Below, in pieces: positions 20,901 through 31,700 of a stretch of 64,000 nucleotides of DNA (within the stretch, counting starts at the first letter, position 1; each line of letters opens with the position of its first letter). This DNA comes from Nemertoderma westbladi. Taxonomy: Eukaryota > Xenacoelomorpha > Nemertodermatida > Nemertodermatidae. The notes below the pieces were generated by a model, which worked only from the letters and a program-made list of their open reading frames with translations, had not been told where the DNA came from and did not search any database. The translations under genes were made by a program, and so were the position numbers. The stretch spans positions 1 to 64,000 of the forward strand of contig JAUCBJ010003424.1 of assembly GCA_032718475.1 (NCBI GenBank), in the 5' to 3' direction.

Positions 20901-22545
20901 TGACCTGGATAAATTGTTCTATGGGTTCTGCACTACCTAAGTCTGTACTAGTTAGCTGTCTTTTAACAGCTGGGGGCAAATCAGGCAATTTGCGACGGTA
21001 ATATGTTTTTCTACGCCTACTTAGATGAGATCTATTTCCTCCGCCTTCAGGATCGGTAGTATCGCCTTCCTCCGAGGATGTGTATCCCTGGCGCTTGGGA
21101 GTAGATTTTCTCATCATCTGCATTTGATTAGCAGTAAACTGTTTATTTATACTGTCTTGTGTCTCTTGCAGATTTTCCAACTCCAGTTGGGTAGTCTGTT
21201 CAGAGGCTCTCCGTTCTGCTTCGGCCACTGCCCTTTCCGCCTTTGCTTCTGCCGCCGCTGCCTTTCTTTTTGCTTCTGCTTCTACCGCTGCTGCCCTTCC
21301 TGCTATTCTTTCTGCTTCTACTTCTGCCGCCACTGCCTTTCTTTCTGCTTCTGCTTCTGCCGTAGCCGCCGCCTTTTGTTCCTCTATCCTTCTTTTCTTT
21401 ATTTGTTCTTCTCGGACTCTAGTGAGGCGGAGTTTTTCATCACATTCAGCTTGGTTTGCAGCTAACATTTCGGCATCGATTGAGTCCAACACAAGCTTGG
21501 TTCCTTCACTATTAGGGGAAAGTCCAGACAGCCGTCTCCTCAACTCTTCGTCTCCTAGGAATCGCTGATAGTCGGACAAATAAATGTCGATAGCGTCTCT
21601 AGTTCGCGGTTCCTCGGCGGCCTCTTCGCTTTTCGCTTGAGAAAGGGTGACATCAGTTGGTTCTTCATAGGTTGATCTCTCAGCCAGCTGGGATTTCCAC
21701 TGGGCCGTTTCCTGTACTTTGAGATCTACCCGATGTAGCCAAGTCTTGACAGCAACCTGCAGCGACGTGTCCTGTCTTCTTTTGGAAGTTTCCTCAAAGG
21801 CTGAGAGGATTGGTCGTATGCGTAGGGTTCTTTCGCGTATTTGATATAGCAGTTCTTCCTGCTCTTGAGGTCCGTGAGGTTGTCGAAACAGTTGTTCTTC
21901 CAATCGATCCAAGGATCCGAAGAATCCCTGCACATATCCTGCTGCCGACCTCTTCCAAACAGCTGGATCCATTGTATCTTTAGCCACTCCCATCCTGTGT
22001 ATATCTTCCCAAGTAGCCTCGGACAGATCCAACGGAAGTCCGAGTCCGGGAAAGTTCCATTGTGATTCAACAATAGATATCAATTCTTCCCTGGCGTATC
22101 CCGCGTAATTATCTTGGGTCGCTCGCTTATTCTTCGCCCAGTCGGCTTGATGTTCCTCCACCGCAATGAATATAGTAGTTAGCACTGCAGCAGGAAGAGT
22201 AAGAAGGGGGTCCGAGTAGACTGTATCAGCCATCTGCACTCCATGTTCGGGAGTCAACTCTACAGTATCCGAACTGCTGGAGCTATCGGGTCGCTGGGAA
22301 GTAGGTTCTTGACCAAGATGTTGCTGCGATAGGACAACTGCCTCTTGGTCCCGTTTTACCTGTGCCCGAGTGCCTATGATGGACCTATGGTGGACTAGCC
22401 TAGGGTCTGATACTACTGGAGGGATGACCTTTTTTACAGTAGGAGGTGAGCCGAACTCCTTTCTTATTCGCTCCACACTCCTATCTGAATCACAAATAGT
22501 TGTATCGATCAGACTGTCTGACAGGTTTTGCTGAGTGTCAGACAT
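17929..22545 (-). CDS. BEL element 1 Gag-protease polyprotein with RT/RNase H/integrase deleted
   Basis: A single 1538-codon frame starting MSDTQQN. The N-terminal half has a long Ala/Glu/Arg-rich coiled-coil stretch (about residues 360-460). The capsid-like BEL region follows near 800-960, with VGEIVKFNGDEMKWLPF and FLIKCLEGPPKLMALKF. Two zinc motifs lie near 1062-1130, including CYNCLRSGHQRRTC (C-x2-C-x4-H-x4-C). An aspartic protease lies near 1238 (ALLDSGSTGTFID). Soon after the protease (RVGWYFTGPSRRT) the sequence jumps, near 18255, to WRHCLGTINPADIASRG, which is the end of the RNase H region in intact BEL elements. The frame stops about 100 codons later. About 2 kb of coding sequence is therefore missing in frame, and no integrase follows. 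The product could form particles but not copy or insert itself. Confidence 0.9.
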   Translation of the reverse strand: MSDTQQNLSDSLIDTTICDSDRSVERIRKEFGSPPTVKKVIPPVVSDPRLVHHRSIIGTRAQVKRDQEAVVLSQQHLGQEPTSQRPDSSSSSDTVELTPEHGVQMADTVYSDPLLTLPAAVLTTIFIAVEEHQADWAKNKRATQDNYAGYAREELISIVESQWNFPGLGLPLDLSEATWEDIHRMGVAKDTMDPAVWKRSAAGYVQGFFGSLDRLEEQLFRQPHGPQEQEELLYQIRERTLRIRPILSAFEETSKRRQDTSLQVAVKTWLHRVDLKVQETAQWKSQLAERSTYEEPTDVTLSQAKSEEAAEEPRTRDAIDIYLSDYQRFLGDEELRRRLSGLSPNSEGTKLVLDSIDAEMLAANQAECDEKLRLTRVREEQIKKRRIEEQKAAATAEAEAERKAVAAEVEAERIAGRAAAVEAEAKRKAAAAEAKAERAVAEAERRASEQTTQLELENLQETQDSINKQFTANQMQMMRKSTPKRQGYTSSEEGDTTDPEGGGNRSHLSRRRKTYYRRKLPDLPPAVKRQLTSTDLGSAEPIEQFIQVKRLPTIVDEPEIIRPVVPKVTSVLETPTLPELNSKFPLHSTTLPVPGGTVHANIPVQIAEREINNLSPVVPRQPATMLATPASAVEWVEEGRRGMNLLLGQMQETVHQLKGTVREGRAELQEVQQSIALERDKLVNIQRGIPIPPVTLCQPVRSEVLHAQGVEPTRIYTASEVETPIANPIKGDYRPVINDIPYRPDNDPRNLYTDNSILNNTMAQESFTRQMARTEARQAVKVGEIVKFNGDEMKWLPFNEYYKDSIQNSVLSNGEKLRFLIKCLEGPPKLMALKFIGHPDGLRQVWDTLNIRYGNKDNIAKYLYAKLVAPRHFLSSGIIVSDEIQEICRQLDWLGKSHEYQSSMVIGAIVSTLPKGGVCTRWDKKVLYMNEQQRRSPTMADLMSFLDSEVKLQLIRQAREKTSENKVSEKPDSRRRIIPVCYTDDGESQASQEEDSGKDTAKSYYDNKTYKDVSKYKSRTSDRREQVTTTPPTSPKRIHGRKPEERTRVHNVNQVKVSNIKPKCALCDGPHRLSACAEFLKKSPVDRRTVLWNKRLCYNCLRSGHQRRTCYSDAKCAKCGAKHHILLHSEFERDNPSQVSEPELHVQFSDVNDTDQGSEWEGFYTDEFSDANESCYLINTTVYRALTDEKDTDEFTPTPFDKQPSWKVPTSNIGIREFPVVQVRVHGPNKSYIVNALLDSGSTGTFIDQELAEDIFAGQPKFRTKLNMSGIMQVWKSTLTADYYVGVLSTPQDKLGTQGIRSVKMVAIKNFATTQAEPYNWDEDECIQHLEIPRFQTDYPGVQILIGQNAHEALEPLEKRPAQPQPLQTYAVRTRVGWYFTGPSRRTLKERFPQQQVYQVKGEVESSDVDDPTEGTPYSSDNDDINSNVDQWRHCLGTINPADIASRGATPQELIDTPGWLGGSDFLSKEEEEWPPHLTTAESRQAKGAEKLTQPLNRPASRLCLLERDRKLSGNYGRQDTLPTATSLIRQISRDSIT

Positions 22546-22679
22546 GTTTAGTTATACAGTTGAATGTCTACTACTATAGTTTCAGTTAAAGCAAGTCTAG
22601 TAATTCAGTATGACCGCAAGCCTAGCGATTTATTACCGGTACTGTTACTCAGTGTAACGTGATATATATACAATATATT

Positions 22680-22930
22680 AGAATACCGGTATGCTTATAA
22701 TATATATAAGTATTATTACAGACTAGATTTGTCACAGAGTACCGGTATATAATTTTAGCACAAATATATATATATATATAGTAGGCCTATAGTGAATACC
22801 GGTATACAGCTTACACTTATAGTATATAAGTATAATTATGAACTAGAATTAATTACAGAGTACCGGTATGATTTCAGCTCAAATTTATAGAAATAAATAT
22901 AATAAGCCTATAGTAAGCACCGGTATGTCA
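22680..22930. repeat. Two-copy tandem repeat in leader of element 1
   Basis: Two diverged units of about 115-125 bp each read ACCGGTAT ... ATATAAGTAT ... GAACTAGA/GACTAGA ... ACAGAGTACCGGTAT ... AGGCCTATAGT. Each unit contains two ACCGGT palindromes. Confidence 0.7.
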
Positions 22931-23859
22931 ATTATTTTTAGAATAATTGAATTCCTGAATATTTTAGGGTTACTTAGTTACTTTAACTTACTTTATTACC
23001 GTTGTTTAAGTAGTAGTCCAACTGGTAGTGAGACCTAGTTGTTGTATGACAGGCCTACTATTTATAAATCGTTTGATTTGATTTATAATATTTATATACC
23101 CGTTTATATGGGTTTTTGTCAATATTTGAAATAAATGTTATTATTTCTGGGGGAGACACTACACAGAAGCTGAACGCCTCTCAGTGAAGTGCTATTTATT
23201 TGACACTAAAACTGATAATTCTAATTTACCTAAGTTACTTAATACTACAAATTACTTACGATACGGGTGAGATTAATTCTCTAATTAAACACAACAAAAT
23301 ATTACGTGCGAAATTTTTAGGGTAATTTTACAGGAAACTACAAACCAGCCTAACAAAGGGTTAGAATTTCTGGTTATTACAAAGGACAGGGTACTACGGT
23401 ATTTGAAATAATAAGTAGTAAATATATTGTACTGTCCAGATAGGAAAATACCACCGCCTGACGACCTATAACCGTATCGCTATAGGTACTACGTTATGTA
23501 TCACGGATTGTTCCTACCCAGAAGCTAATAGAGCTAACGAATGTGCCTATCAACCACTTTACAACACAAATATACTGCCCACACACTAATTACTTCGGAC
23601 AGCACTGTACACTAAACCCTAAATTAGGTACAAGTACCGGTATAACAAATAATCAGTAGTTAAATATACTTGAACAGTTAAAAGAACCACGGCATCTGCT
23701 GGAGTGACCGAAGCACAAAATCTCCAGTCTTTACCTACGCCGAGCAGCCCTGATGTAGTACCGGGGTTAGTTTAACTATAACGGTATGTATAACAAGCAC
23801 AATTACTGTAGGAATAAACTTGGGGACATGAATGTTGCGAATAATCGCATAAACTCTGA

Positions 23860-24400
23860 ATAATAAATATTACGCTACCCGTACAGAATACTCAAACAAA
23901 ATACAAACCAAACGCTGGCAAACTACTATCAAGCCTAAACAAACTACAGTATGTGCAGATTCTGAAACAGTTAGTTAGTATGCGTTCTAACACGGTAGTA
24001 CGACTTATTCTTTAAGAGGGGATTGACCTTACCGCATATGGCTGCCCCAACTTACTAACGGCACTTTATCAGACCAACTCTACACACGCAGCAATCCCTT
24101 CAGACCTAAAAATAGCTAGACAACAATCCAGCCTACAAATATTTGAGTAATAACTATTACGGTATCTGAACAGACCACACAAACAAACACAGGCCAAAAC
24201 ACTGGCAGACTACGATCAAGCCTAAATAAACTACAGTATATGCAGACTCTGAAACTGTTAGTTAGTATGCGTTCTAACACGGTAGTACGACTTATTCTTT
24301 AAGAGGGGATTGACCTTACCGCATATGGCTGCCCCAACTTACTAACGGCACTTTATCAGACAAACTCTACACACGCCGTAATCTCTCCAAACTCAACACA
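23860..24400. repeat. 287-bp-offset direct duplication in leader of element 1
   Basis: The block containing GTTAGTTAGTATGCGTTCTA and AAGAGGGGATTGACCTTACC occurs near 23970-24090 and again 287 bp downstream near 24257-24377, nearly identical in the core and diverging at the edges. Confidence 0.85.
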
Positions 24401-24906
24401 GTCAGACAGCAGTTCAGCCTACAATTATTTGAACAATCTGAGCAGACTTACACGTCTTCAGCTCAATATTAACTTACTAGGAAATAAAACCGACAGAAAT
24501 AAGTAGAATCTCAATAAAAATTCAGGGCTGCAGTCCCTGATTAAGTACTAAGACCTACCGGTATACAATAATCAAATCGAATAATACTAAATGTACTTGT
24601 ACAGCAGTACCGGTACCGGTGATGACAGTTAGGCCTACTGACCTACAAAAGTACCGGTTCAGTTTTACCAGTCACTACGGTATTTTGCAACCCTATTGCC
24701 TACTGCAATAAGATTATAAACTGTTACTGTTCGCGCTTTTGAAGACCTTTAGCAGTTTAACCTGCCAAAATTTATATGTCTTTTAGTTAATTAAAACACC
24801 TTTAGCATACGACGATATTTTATGCTAATACACAAAACATTAGCCGAAGTCAGCCCATGCGCGATCATTCACCCGATGGATCTACACCCGGGAGGCTGAA
24901 TTCGGA

Positions 24907-25923
24907 TGCTTAAATTTTATTATTGCAGTGTAAGGTTGCAATGTAAACTTACTGTATTATTCGATAGATCGTTAATAATTAATCTCTGACAGATATTATT
25001 GGCTTTCGGGAAATATTAACAGTTCCTTTAGGACGTGGCGCTTTATCTATTTAAACAGAACTAAGACTTATACTAAAACGCAACGATACCGCTTATGATT
25101 AAAGTATAAAGCGTATTCTTTAGGAAATACTTTGTTACCAATCACAATCATACACACTATTCTGCCGACCGTCAGTATATTTGATCACACATAAAGAGAG
25201 CAGTAATTGACTCATGTAGTGTCTGCTAAATAACATTAGATTCAATACACACCACATTGATATAAATCGCAATTGTTATGTATAGCCGGTCTCTCTAACC
25301 TGTAGTGTATCAAGAAAATTGGGAAATTTGGGTGATTTATCCGTATTATCCAGAGAGCAATATTTCCATCAACAAATAGGTACAATTAATAACTGACAGT
25401 AAATAACAGTACAAACAATATGATTAATAGTGAGTTAAGATTGATTAGTTAAGTAAGGTTAGTTAATGAGATTCGATTCGGTAACAGTTTATACTTTCGA
25501 TAATTTAAGCAGTTTTACTAGAGTTCTTCCCAAAAGCCGGTGTTATGGCGAAAATGGGAACACAACAACAGAATCATATAAAATCATATGACTACTACCA
25601 CTATACGAGTATACCAAAAACTCTTATTCCCCGAAGCTCCCGTCCAACACAGAGGATGAGCAGTGAGATAGGAAATTCAGTTCAGTAGCGCTGGGATAGG
25701 TCGAAATTAACGCCCACTCAAATTCTATTGGCCGATACGGACAGCAAGGCTAAAGCAACCTCTCTAAGCTAGTTGGCCGATTAAACTGAGCCCAGATATC
25801 TCCGTACAGCACATCAGCCAATAAGCTGGTAGCTTGCACTATTTTAGTTATAAATCCCTTTGAGAGTATTCTAGCGACTGGGGGGAACTGGCCAGCAAAG
25901 GCAAACGTATCAGTTATCCCACA
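24907..25923 (-). repeat. 5' LTR of element 1
   Basis: Apparently identical to 12717-13733 over 1017 bp. It lies upstream of gag on the minus strand, so it carries the promoter for the element. Confidence 0.95.
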
Positions 25924-26790
25924 AAAGCTTTTACAGATAGCATATTTGAATTCCCCGTATGGATATTGACTGTATAGAATGTACCTTAACCAACTAAAGT
26001 TAAAAATAAAAATTATTCGATTATAACTACTTTACAAATTCTGGCCCTTTTTGGCCCCTATTGCCGACATATTTTTTGTACCCCCATTCGATAGGAACGT
26101 AGCCCCAATGGTCTTCTACGAGTTTCATAAAAGAATTAGTGGATTCCTACCCGCGTTGTCGAATTAAACATTTCGGAAATAAGTTTTCCAAAAAGGACGG
26201 ACAAAAACGTACAAATTTAGAGCCCCTTTTTCCACCCGAAATTTTAATAAATATCTTACCCCCATTCGATACGAAGGTAGTACCACTCTTCCCCTTTCCA
26301 ACCGCGTTACTTTCGTCCCCGTACGATTAATATTAGCCGAGTTATAGCGGATCCCGCAGAGTCATTTTGTCCGTTTTTTCAACTTTGACGGACATTTTTG
26401 GAAAAAAGGCGTGGTAATCTTTTTTGAAAAAAAAAATGAATTCACTAATTAATCCCTTCTATCGTATCCCGGCGTCGGCTAAGCAATAACCTAGGGTTTT
26501 TTCGAGCCACTGTAGAGCGCCTTTCAAAAACATTTTAAAATTGTCGAAAAAATGACGGATTTAATAATGTTAGAGTTGCTAATATCTTAGAATTCCGAGG
26601 TGCTCCCCTGGTGAGAAAATAAAAAAATTTGGTCAGTTCCTTCATCGAAAAGTCCCCCAGAATCCCAAGTTAACCTATATAGTTAGCGATGGCCTGCGGC
26701 TTTAGGAGCGGCCGCGGTATTCACCTCCCTCATAGCGGCCGCGGCGGTGTTGCGTCAAATGGAGAAATATTTATCCCACCAAGACAGAAT
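25924..26790. other. Non-coding interval with short diverged repeats
   Basis: The block TACCCCCATTCGATA-GGAA occurs near 26080 and 26255, and GGACGGACA / GACGGACATTTT blocks recur near 26195 and 26385, so this may be an old tandem repeat. A GC-rich patch at 26690-26755 holds two copies of AGCGGCCGCGG, 27 bp apart. No gene was seen; the short ORF at 26139-26330 has no recognisable content. Confidence 0.4.
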
Positions 26791-26792
26791 TC

Positions 26793-27215
26793 ATGACTTT
26801 TAATGTTGATGGAAACTTGACAACCATTGATAATAATCAACTAAGGAAGGTCGATGACTTCCAGTACCTTGGATCATGGATAGAGAGAAGCAAAAAGGAC
26901 ATAGAAGTTAGGAAAGAAAACGCTTGGGTAGCTCTATCAAAAATGGATACCATCTGGAAATCAGATCTCTCCAGGCACCTGGAGACTAAGTTCTTTCGAG
27001 CCACAGTGGAAAGTGCATTTTTATACGGGGGTGAGACCTGGACACTGACTAAATCACTTGAACAACGAATTGATGGTTGATACACAAGACTATTAAGGGC
27101 AGCCCTAAACATCAGCTGGAGACAACACATGACAAACGCCGAGATTTATGGTACAATTCCACCTGTATCAACCACCCTCCGTGAACGCAGATTAAGATTC
27201 AGTGGGCACTGCAAA
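26793..27215 (+). mobile_element. Non-LTR retrotransposon RT C-terminal fragment
   Basis: The frame at 26793-27080 shows VDDFQYLGSWIERS and FFRATVESAFLYGGETWTLT, the same region as in the fragments near 1.3 and 3.2 kb but a different element. A TGA at 27078 interrupts it. The same frame then continues with TRLLRAALNISWRQHMTN and RRLRFSGHC before similarity ends. It is a truncated, inactivated copy. Confidence 0.85.
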
Positions 27216-27301
27216 TCTCTATTTACTAATATCTCTATTCTACTCTATTCTCTATTTACCAAATTTCTATTTGCGCTTTCATTCTTTAGAAAGAAGCTTT
27301 T

Positions 27302-27332
27302 GAAAAAATAGTGTCTTAAACACTATTTTTTC
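27302..27332. repeat. Perfect 13-bp stem hairpin
   Basis: GAAAAAATAGTGT, the loop CTTAA, then ACACTATTTTTTC. It lies just downstream of the RT fragment and may be incidental or the end of a small element. Confidence 0.8.
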
Positions 27333-27846
27333 GGAAATATCACCACGTGTTACATCGTTGTTATTACTCTACTCTTACGGTTACAATCCTGAACTGCCCA
27401 ATCACATTGTATCACATCCCAACCAATGATATTATTGGTTTGGCATTGGAAATAAAGTAATCTATGAATATAGATGAGTTTTTTGTTTGTATACTTATAT
27501 TTATTTCATACTGTAAGGTTTTATTTCGGTGTCAGATGTTCAAGTAATTTAAATGTATTTTTTTTCTAAAATAGTTTATATTTACATAACCTTGAATAAT
27601 TATTTTACATCACTCAACATTGGCAAATTTAAAATATATATATAAGATTAAGTGAGTAGAATTTGTTAAGAAAATATAAGGTTTACATAGTTCTACTTAA
27701 TCTACGCTAGCTAATACTTTAATATATGAAAAAACATGAATTGAAACTATTTGAATTCAAAATCAAAATATATTTGATCCTAAAAATTTATTACAGTAGA
27801 AAAAGATTTAGAGAAGAACGAAATCAACATTCCATATCCAGTTAAA
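27333..27846. other. Non-coding AT-rich flank of the satellite
   Basis: No gene, no RNA and no repeat unit recognised before the satellite starts. Confidence 0.5.
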
Positions 27847-28794
27847 TGGACACAATCCTCTACATGGAGACTATCAAATCAAATAAATCGACATATTCTC
27901 ACTAGGACTACCTCGACACAATCCTCTACATGGAGACTATCAAATCAAAGAAATCGACATAGGACTAGGACTACCTCGACACAATCCTCTACATGGAGAC
28001 TATCAAATCAAATAAATCGACATATTCTCACTAGGACTACCTCGACACAATCCTCTACATGGAGACTATCAAATCAAATAAATCGACATATTCTCACTAG
28101 GACTACCTCGACACAATCCTCTACATGGAGACTATCAAATCAAAGAAATCGACATAGGACTAGGACTACCTCGACACAATCCTCTACATGGAGACTATCA
28201 AATCAAATAAATCGACATATTCTCACTAGGACTACCTCGACACAATCCTCTACATGGAGACTATCAAATCAAATAAATCGACATATTCTCACTAGGACTA
28301 CCTCGACACAATCCTCTACATGGAGACTATCAAATCAAATAAATCGACATATTCTCACTAGGACTACCTCGACACAATCCTCTACATGGAGACTATCAAA
28401 TCAAATAAATCGACATATTCTCACTAGGACTACCTCGATACAATCCTCTACATGGAGACTATCAAATCAAATAAATCGACATATTCTCACTAGGACTACC
28501 TCGACACAATCCTCTACATGGAGACTATCAAATCAAATAAATCGACATATTCTCACTAGGACTACCTCGACACAATCCTCTACATGGATACCATCAAATC
28601 AAATAAATCGACATATTCTCACTAGGACTACCTCGACACAATCCTCTACATGGAGACTATCAAATCAAATAAATCGACATATTCTCACTAGGACTACCTC
28701 GACACAATCCTCTACATGGATACCATCAAATCAAATAAATCGACATATTCTCACTAGGACTACCTCGACACAATCCTCTACATGGAGACTATCA

Positions 28795-31700
28795 AATCAA
28801 ATAAATCGACATATTCTCACTAGGACTACCTCGATACAATCCTCTACATGGAGACTATCAAATCAAATAAATCGACATATTCTCACTAGGACTACCTCGA
28901 TACAATCCTCTACATGGAGACTATCAAATCAAATAAATCGACATATTCTCACTAGGACTACCTCGACACAATCCTCTACATGGAGACTATCAAATCAAAT
29001 AAATCGACATATTCTCACTAGGACTACCTCGATACAATCCTCTACATAGAGACTATCAAATCAAAGAAATCGACATATTCTCACTAGGACTACCTCGACA
29101 CAATCCTCTACATGGAGACTATCAAATCAAATAAATCGACATATTCTCACTAGGACTACCTCGACACAATCTACATGGAGACTATCAAATCAAATAAATC
29201 GACATATTCTCCCTAGGACTACCTCGACACAATCCTCTACATGGAGACTATCAAATCAAATAAATCGACATATTCTCACTAGGACTACCTCGACACAATC
29301 CTCTACATAGAGACTATCAAATCAAAGAAATCGACATATTCTCCCTAGGACTACCTCGACACAATCCTCTACATGGAGACTATCAAATCAAAGAAATCGA
29401 CATATTCTCACTAGGAAAAACTCGACACAATCCTCTACATGAGACTATCAAATCAAAGAAATCGACATATTCTCACTAGGACTACCTCGACACAATCCTC
29501 TACATGGAGACTATCAAATCAAAGAAATCGACATATTCTCACTAGGACTACCTCGACACAATCCTCTACATGGAGACTATCAAATCAAATAAATCGACAT
29601 ATTCTCACTAGGACTACCTCGATACAATCCTCTACATGAGACTATCAAATCAAATAAACCGACATATTCTCACTAGGACTACCTCGACACAATCCTCTAC
29701 ATGGAGACTATCAAATCAAATAAATCGACATATTCTCACTAGGACTACCTCGACACAATCCTCTACATGGAGACTATCAAATCAAATAAATCGACATATT
29801 CTCACTAGGACTACCTCGACACAATCCTCTACATAGAGACTATCAAATCAAATAAATCGACATATTCTCACTAGGACTACCTCGACACAATCCTCTACAT
29901 GAGACTATCAAATCAAATTAATCGACATATTCTCACTAGGACTACCTCGACACAATCCTCTACATGAGACTATCAAATAAAATAAATCGACATATTCTCA
30001 CTAGGACTACCTCGACACAATCCTCCACATGGAGTCTATCAAATAAAATAAATCGACATATTCTCACTAGGACTACCTCGACACAATCCTCTACATAGAG
30101 ACTATCAAATCAAATAAATCGACATATTCTCCCTAGGACTACCTCGACACAATCCTCTACATGGAGACTATCAAATAAAATAAATCGACATATTCTCACT
30201 AGGACTACCTCGACACAATCCTCTACATGGAGACTATCAAATCAAATAAATCGACATATTCTCACTAGGACTACCTCGATACAATCCTCTACATGAGACT
30301 ATCAAATAAAATAAATCGACATATTCTCACTAGGACTACCTCGACACAATCCTCTACATGGAGACTATCAAATCAAATAAATCGACATATTCTCACTAGG
30401 ACTACCTCGACACAATCCTCTACATGGAGACTATCAAATCAAATAAATCGACATATTCTCACTAGGACTACCTCGACACAATCCTCTACATGGAGACTAT
30501 CAAATCAAATAAATCGACATATTCTCACTAGGACTACCTCGACACAATCCTCTACATGGAGACTATCAAATAAAATAAATCGACATATTCTCACTAGGAC
30601 TACCTCGACACAATCCTCTACATGGAGACTATCAAATCAAATAAATCGACATATTCTCACTAGGACTACCTCGACACAATCCTCTACATGGAGACTATCA
30701 AATCAAATAAATCGACATATTCTCACTAGGACTACCTCGATACAATCCTCTACATGGAGACTATCAAATCAAATAAATCGACATATTCTCACTAGGACTA
30801 CCTCGATACAATCCTCTACATGGAGACTATCAAATCAAATAAATCGACATATTCTCACTAGGACTACCTCGACACAATCCTCTACATGGAGACTATCAAA
30901 TCAAATAAATCGACATATTCTCACTAGGACTACCTCGATACAATCCTCTACATGGAGACTATCAAATCAAATAAATCGACATATTCTCACTAGGACTACC
31001 TCGACACAATCCTCTACATGGAGACTATCAAATCAAATAAATCGACATATTCTCACTAGGACTACCTCGACACAATCTACATGGAGACTATCAAATCAAC
31101 TAAATCGACATATTCTCCCTAGGACTACCTCGACACAATCCTCTACATGGAGACTATCAAATAAAATAAATCGACATATTCTCACTAGGACTACCTCGAC
31201 ACAATCCTCTACATGGAGACTATCAAATAAAATAAATCGACATATTCTCACTAGGACTACCTCGACACAATCCTCTACATGAGACTATCAAATCAAAGAA
31301 ATCGACATATTCTCACTAGGACTACCTCGACACAATCCTCTACATGGAGACTATCAAATCAAAGAAATCGACATATTCTCACTAGGACTACCTCGACACA
31401 ATCCTCTACATGAGACTATCAAATCAAAGAAATCGACATATTCTCACTAGGACTACCTCGACACAATCCTCTACATGGAGACTATCAAATCAAAGAAATC
31501 GACATATTCTCACTAGGACTACCTCGACACAATCCTCTACATGGAGACTATCAAATCAAATAAATCGACATATTCTCACTAGGACTACCTCGATACAATC
31601 CTCTACATGAGACTATCAAATCAAATAAACCGACATATTCTCACTAGGACTACCTCGACACAATCCTCTACATGGAGACTATCAAATCAAATAAATCGAC

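Larger units (their letters stand above)
22546..24906 (-). promoter_or_regulatory. 5' leader of element 1
   Basis: About 2.36 kb between the 5' LTR and the gag start, without a long ORF. It contains about eleven copies of the palindrome ACCGGT, a two-copy AT-rich tandem repeat at about 22680-22930, and a 287-bp-offset direct duplication at about 23860-24400. It would carry any packaging signal and primer site. No convincing tRNA-complementary primer site was found next to 24906. Confidence 0.7.
12717..25923 (-). mobile_element. BEL/Pao LTR retrotransposon 1, non-autonomous, 13.2 kb
   Basis: Two direct LTRs (12717-13733 and 24907-25923) enclose, on the minus strand, a 2.4-kb leader, a gag-protease ORF with an internal deletion, a 1.6-kb non-coding stretch and two overlapping 3' ORFs. 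Reverse transcriptase, most of RNase H and integrase are absent. The LTRs looked identical line by line, which implies a young insertion or recent homogenisation. On the element's own strand the LTR reads TG...CA. No matching target duplication is seen: the bases outside are ATGTAT on the left and AAAGCT on the right. Confidence 0.93.

Noticed and set aside
21025-21465. Plus-strand ORF rich in Cys and Phe opposite the gag coiled coil
   Set aside because: It is antisense to an Ala/Glu-rich coding repeat; the composition is an artefact of the opposite strand.
24880-24906. Primer-binding site next to the 5' LTR of element 1
   Set aside because: The sequence after the LTR on the minus strand does not start with TGG and did not match a tRNA 3' end convincingly.
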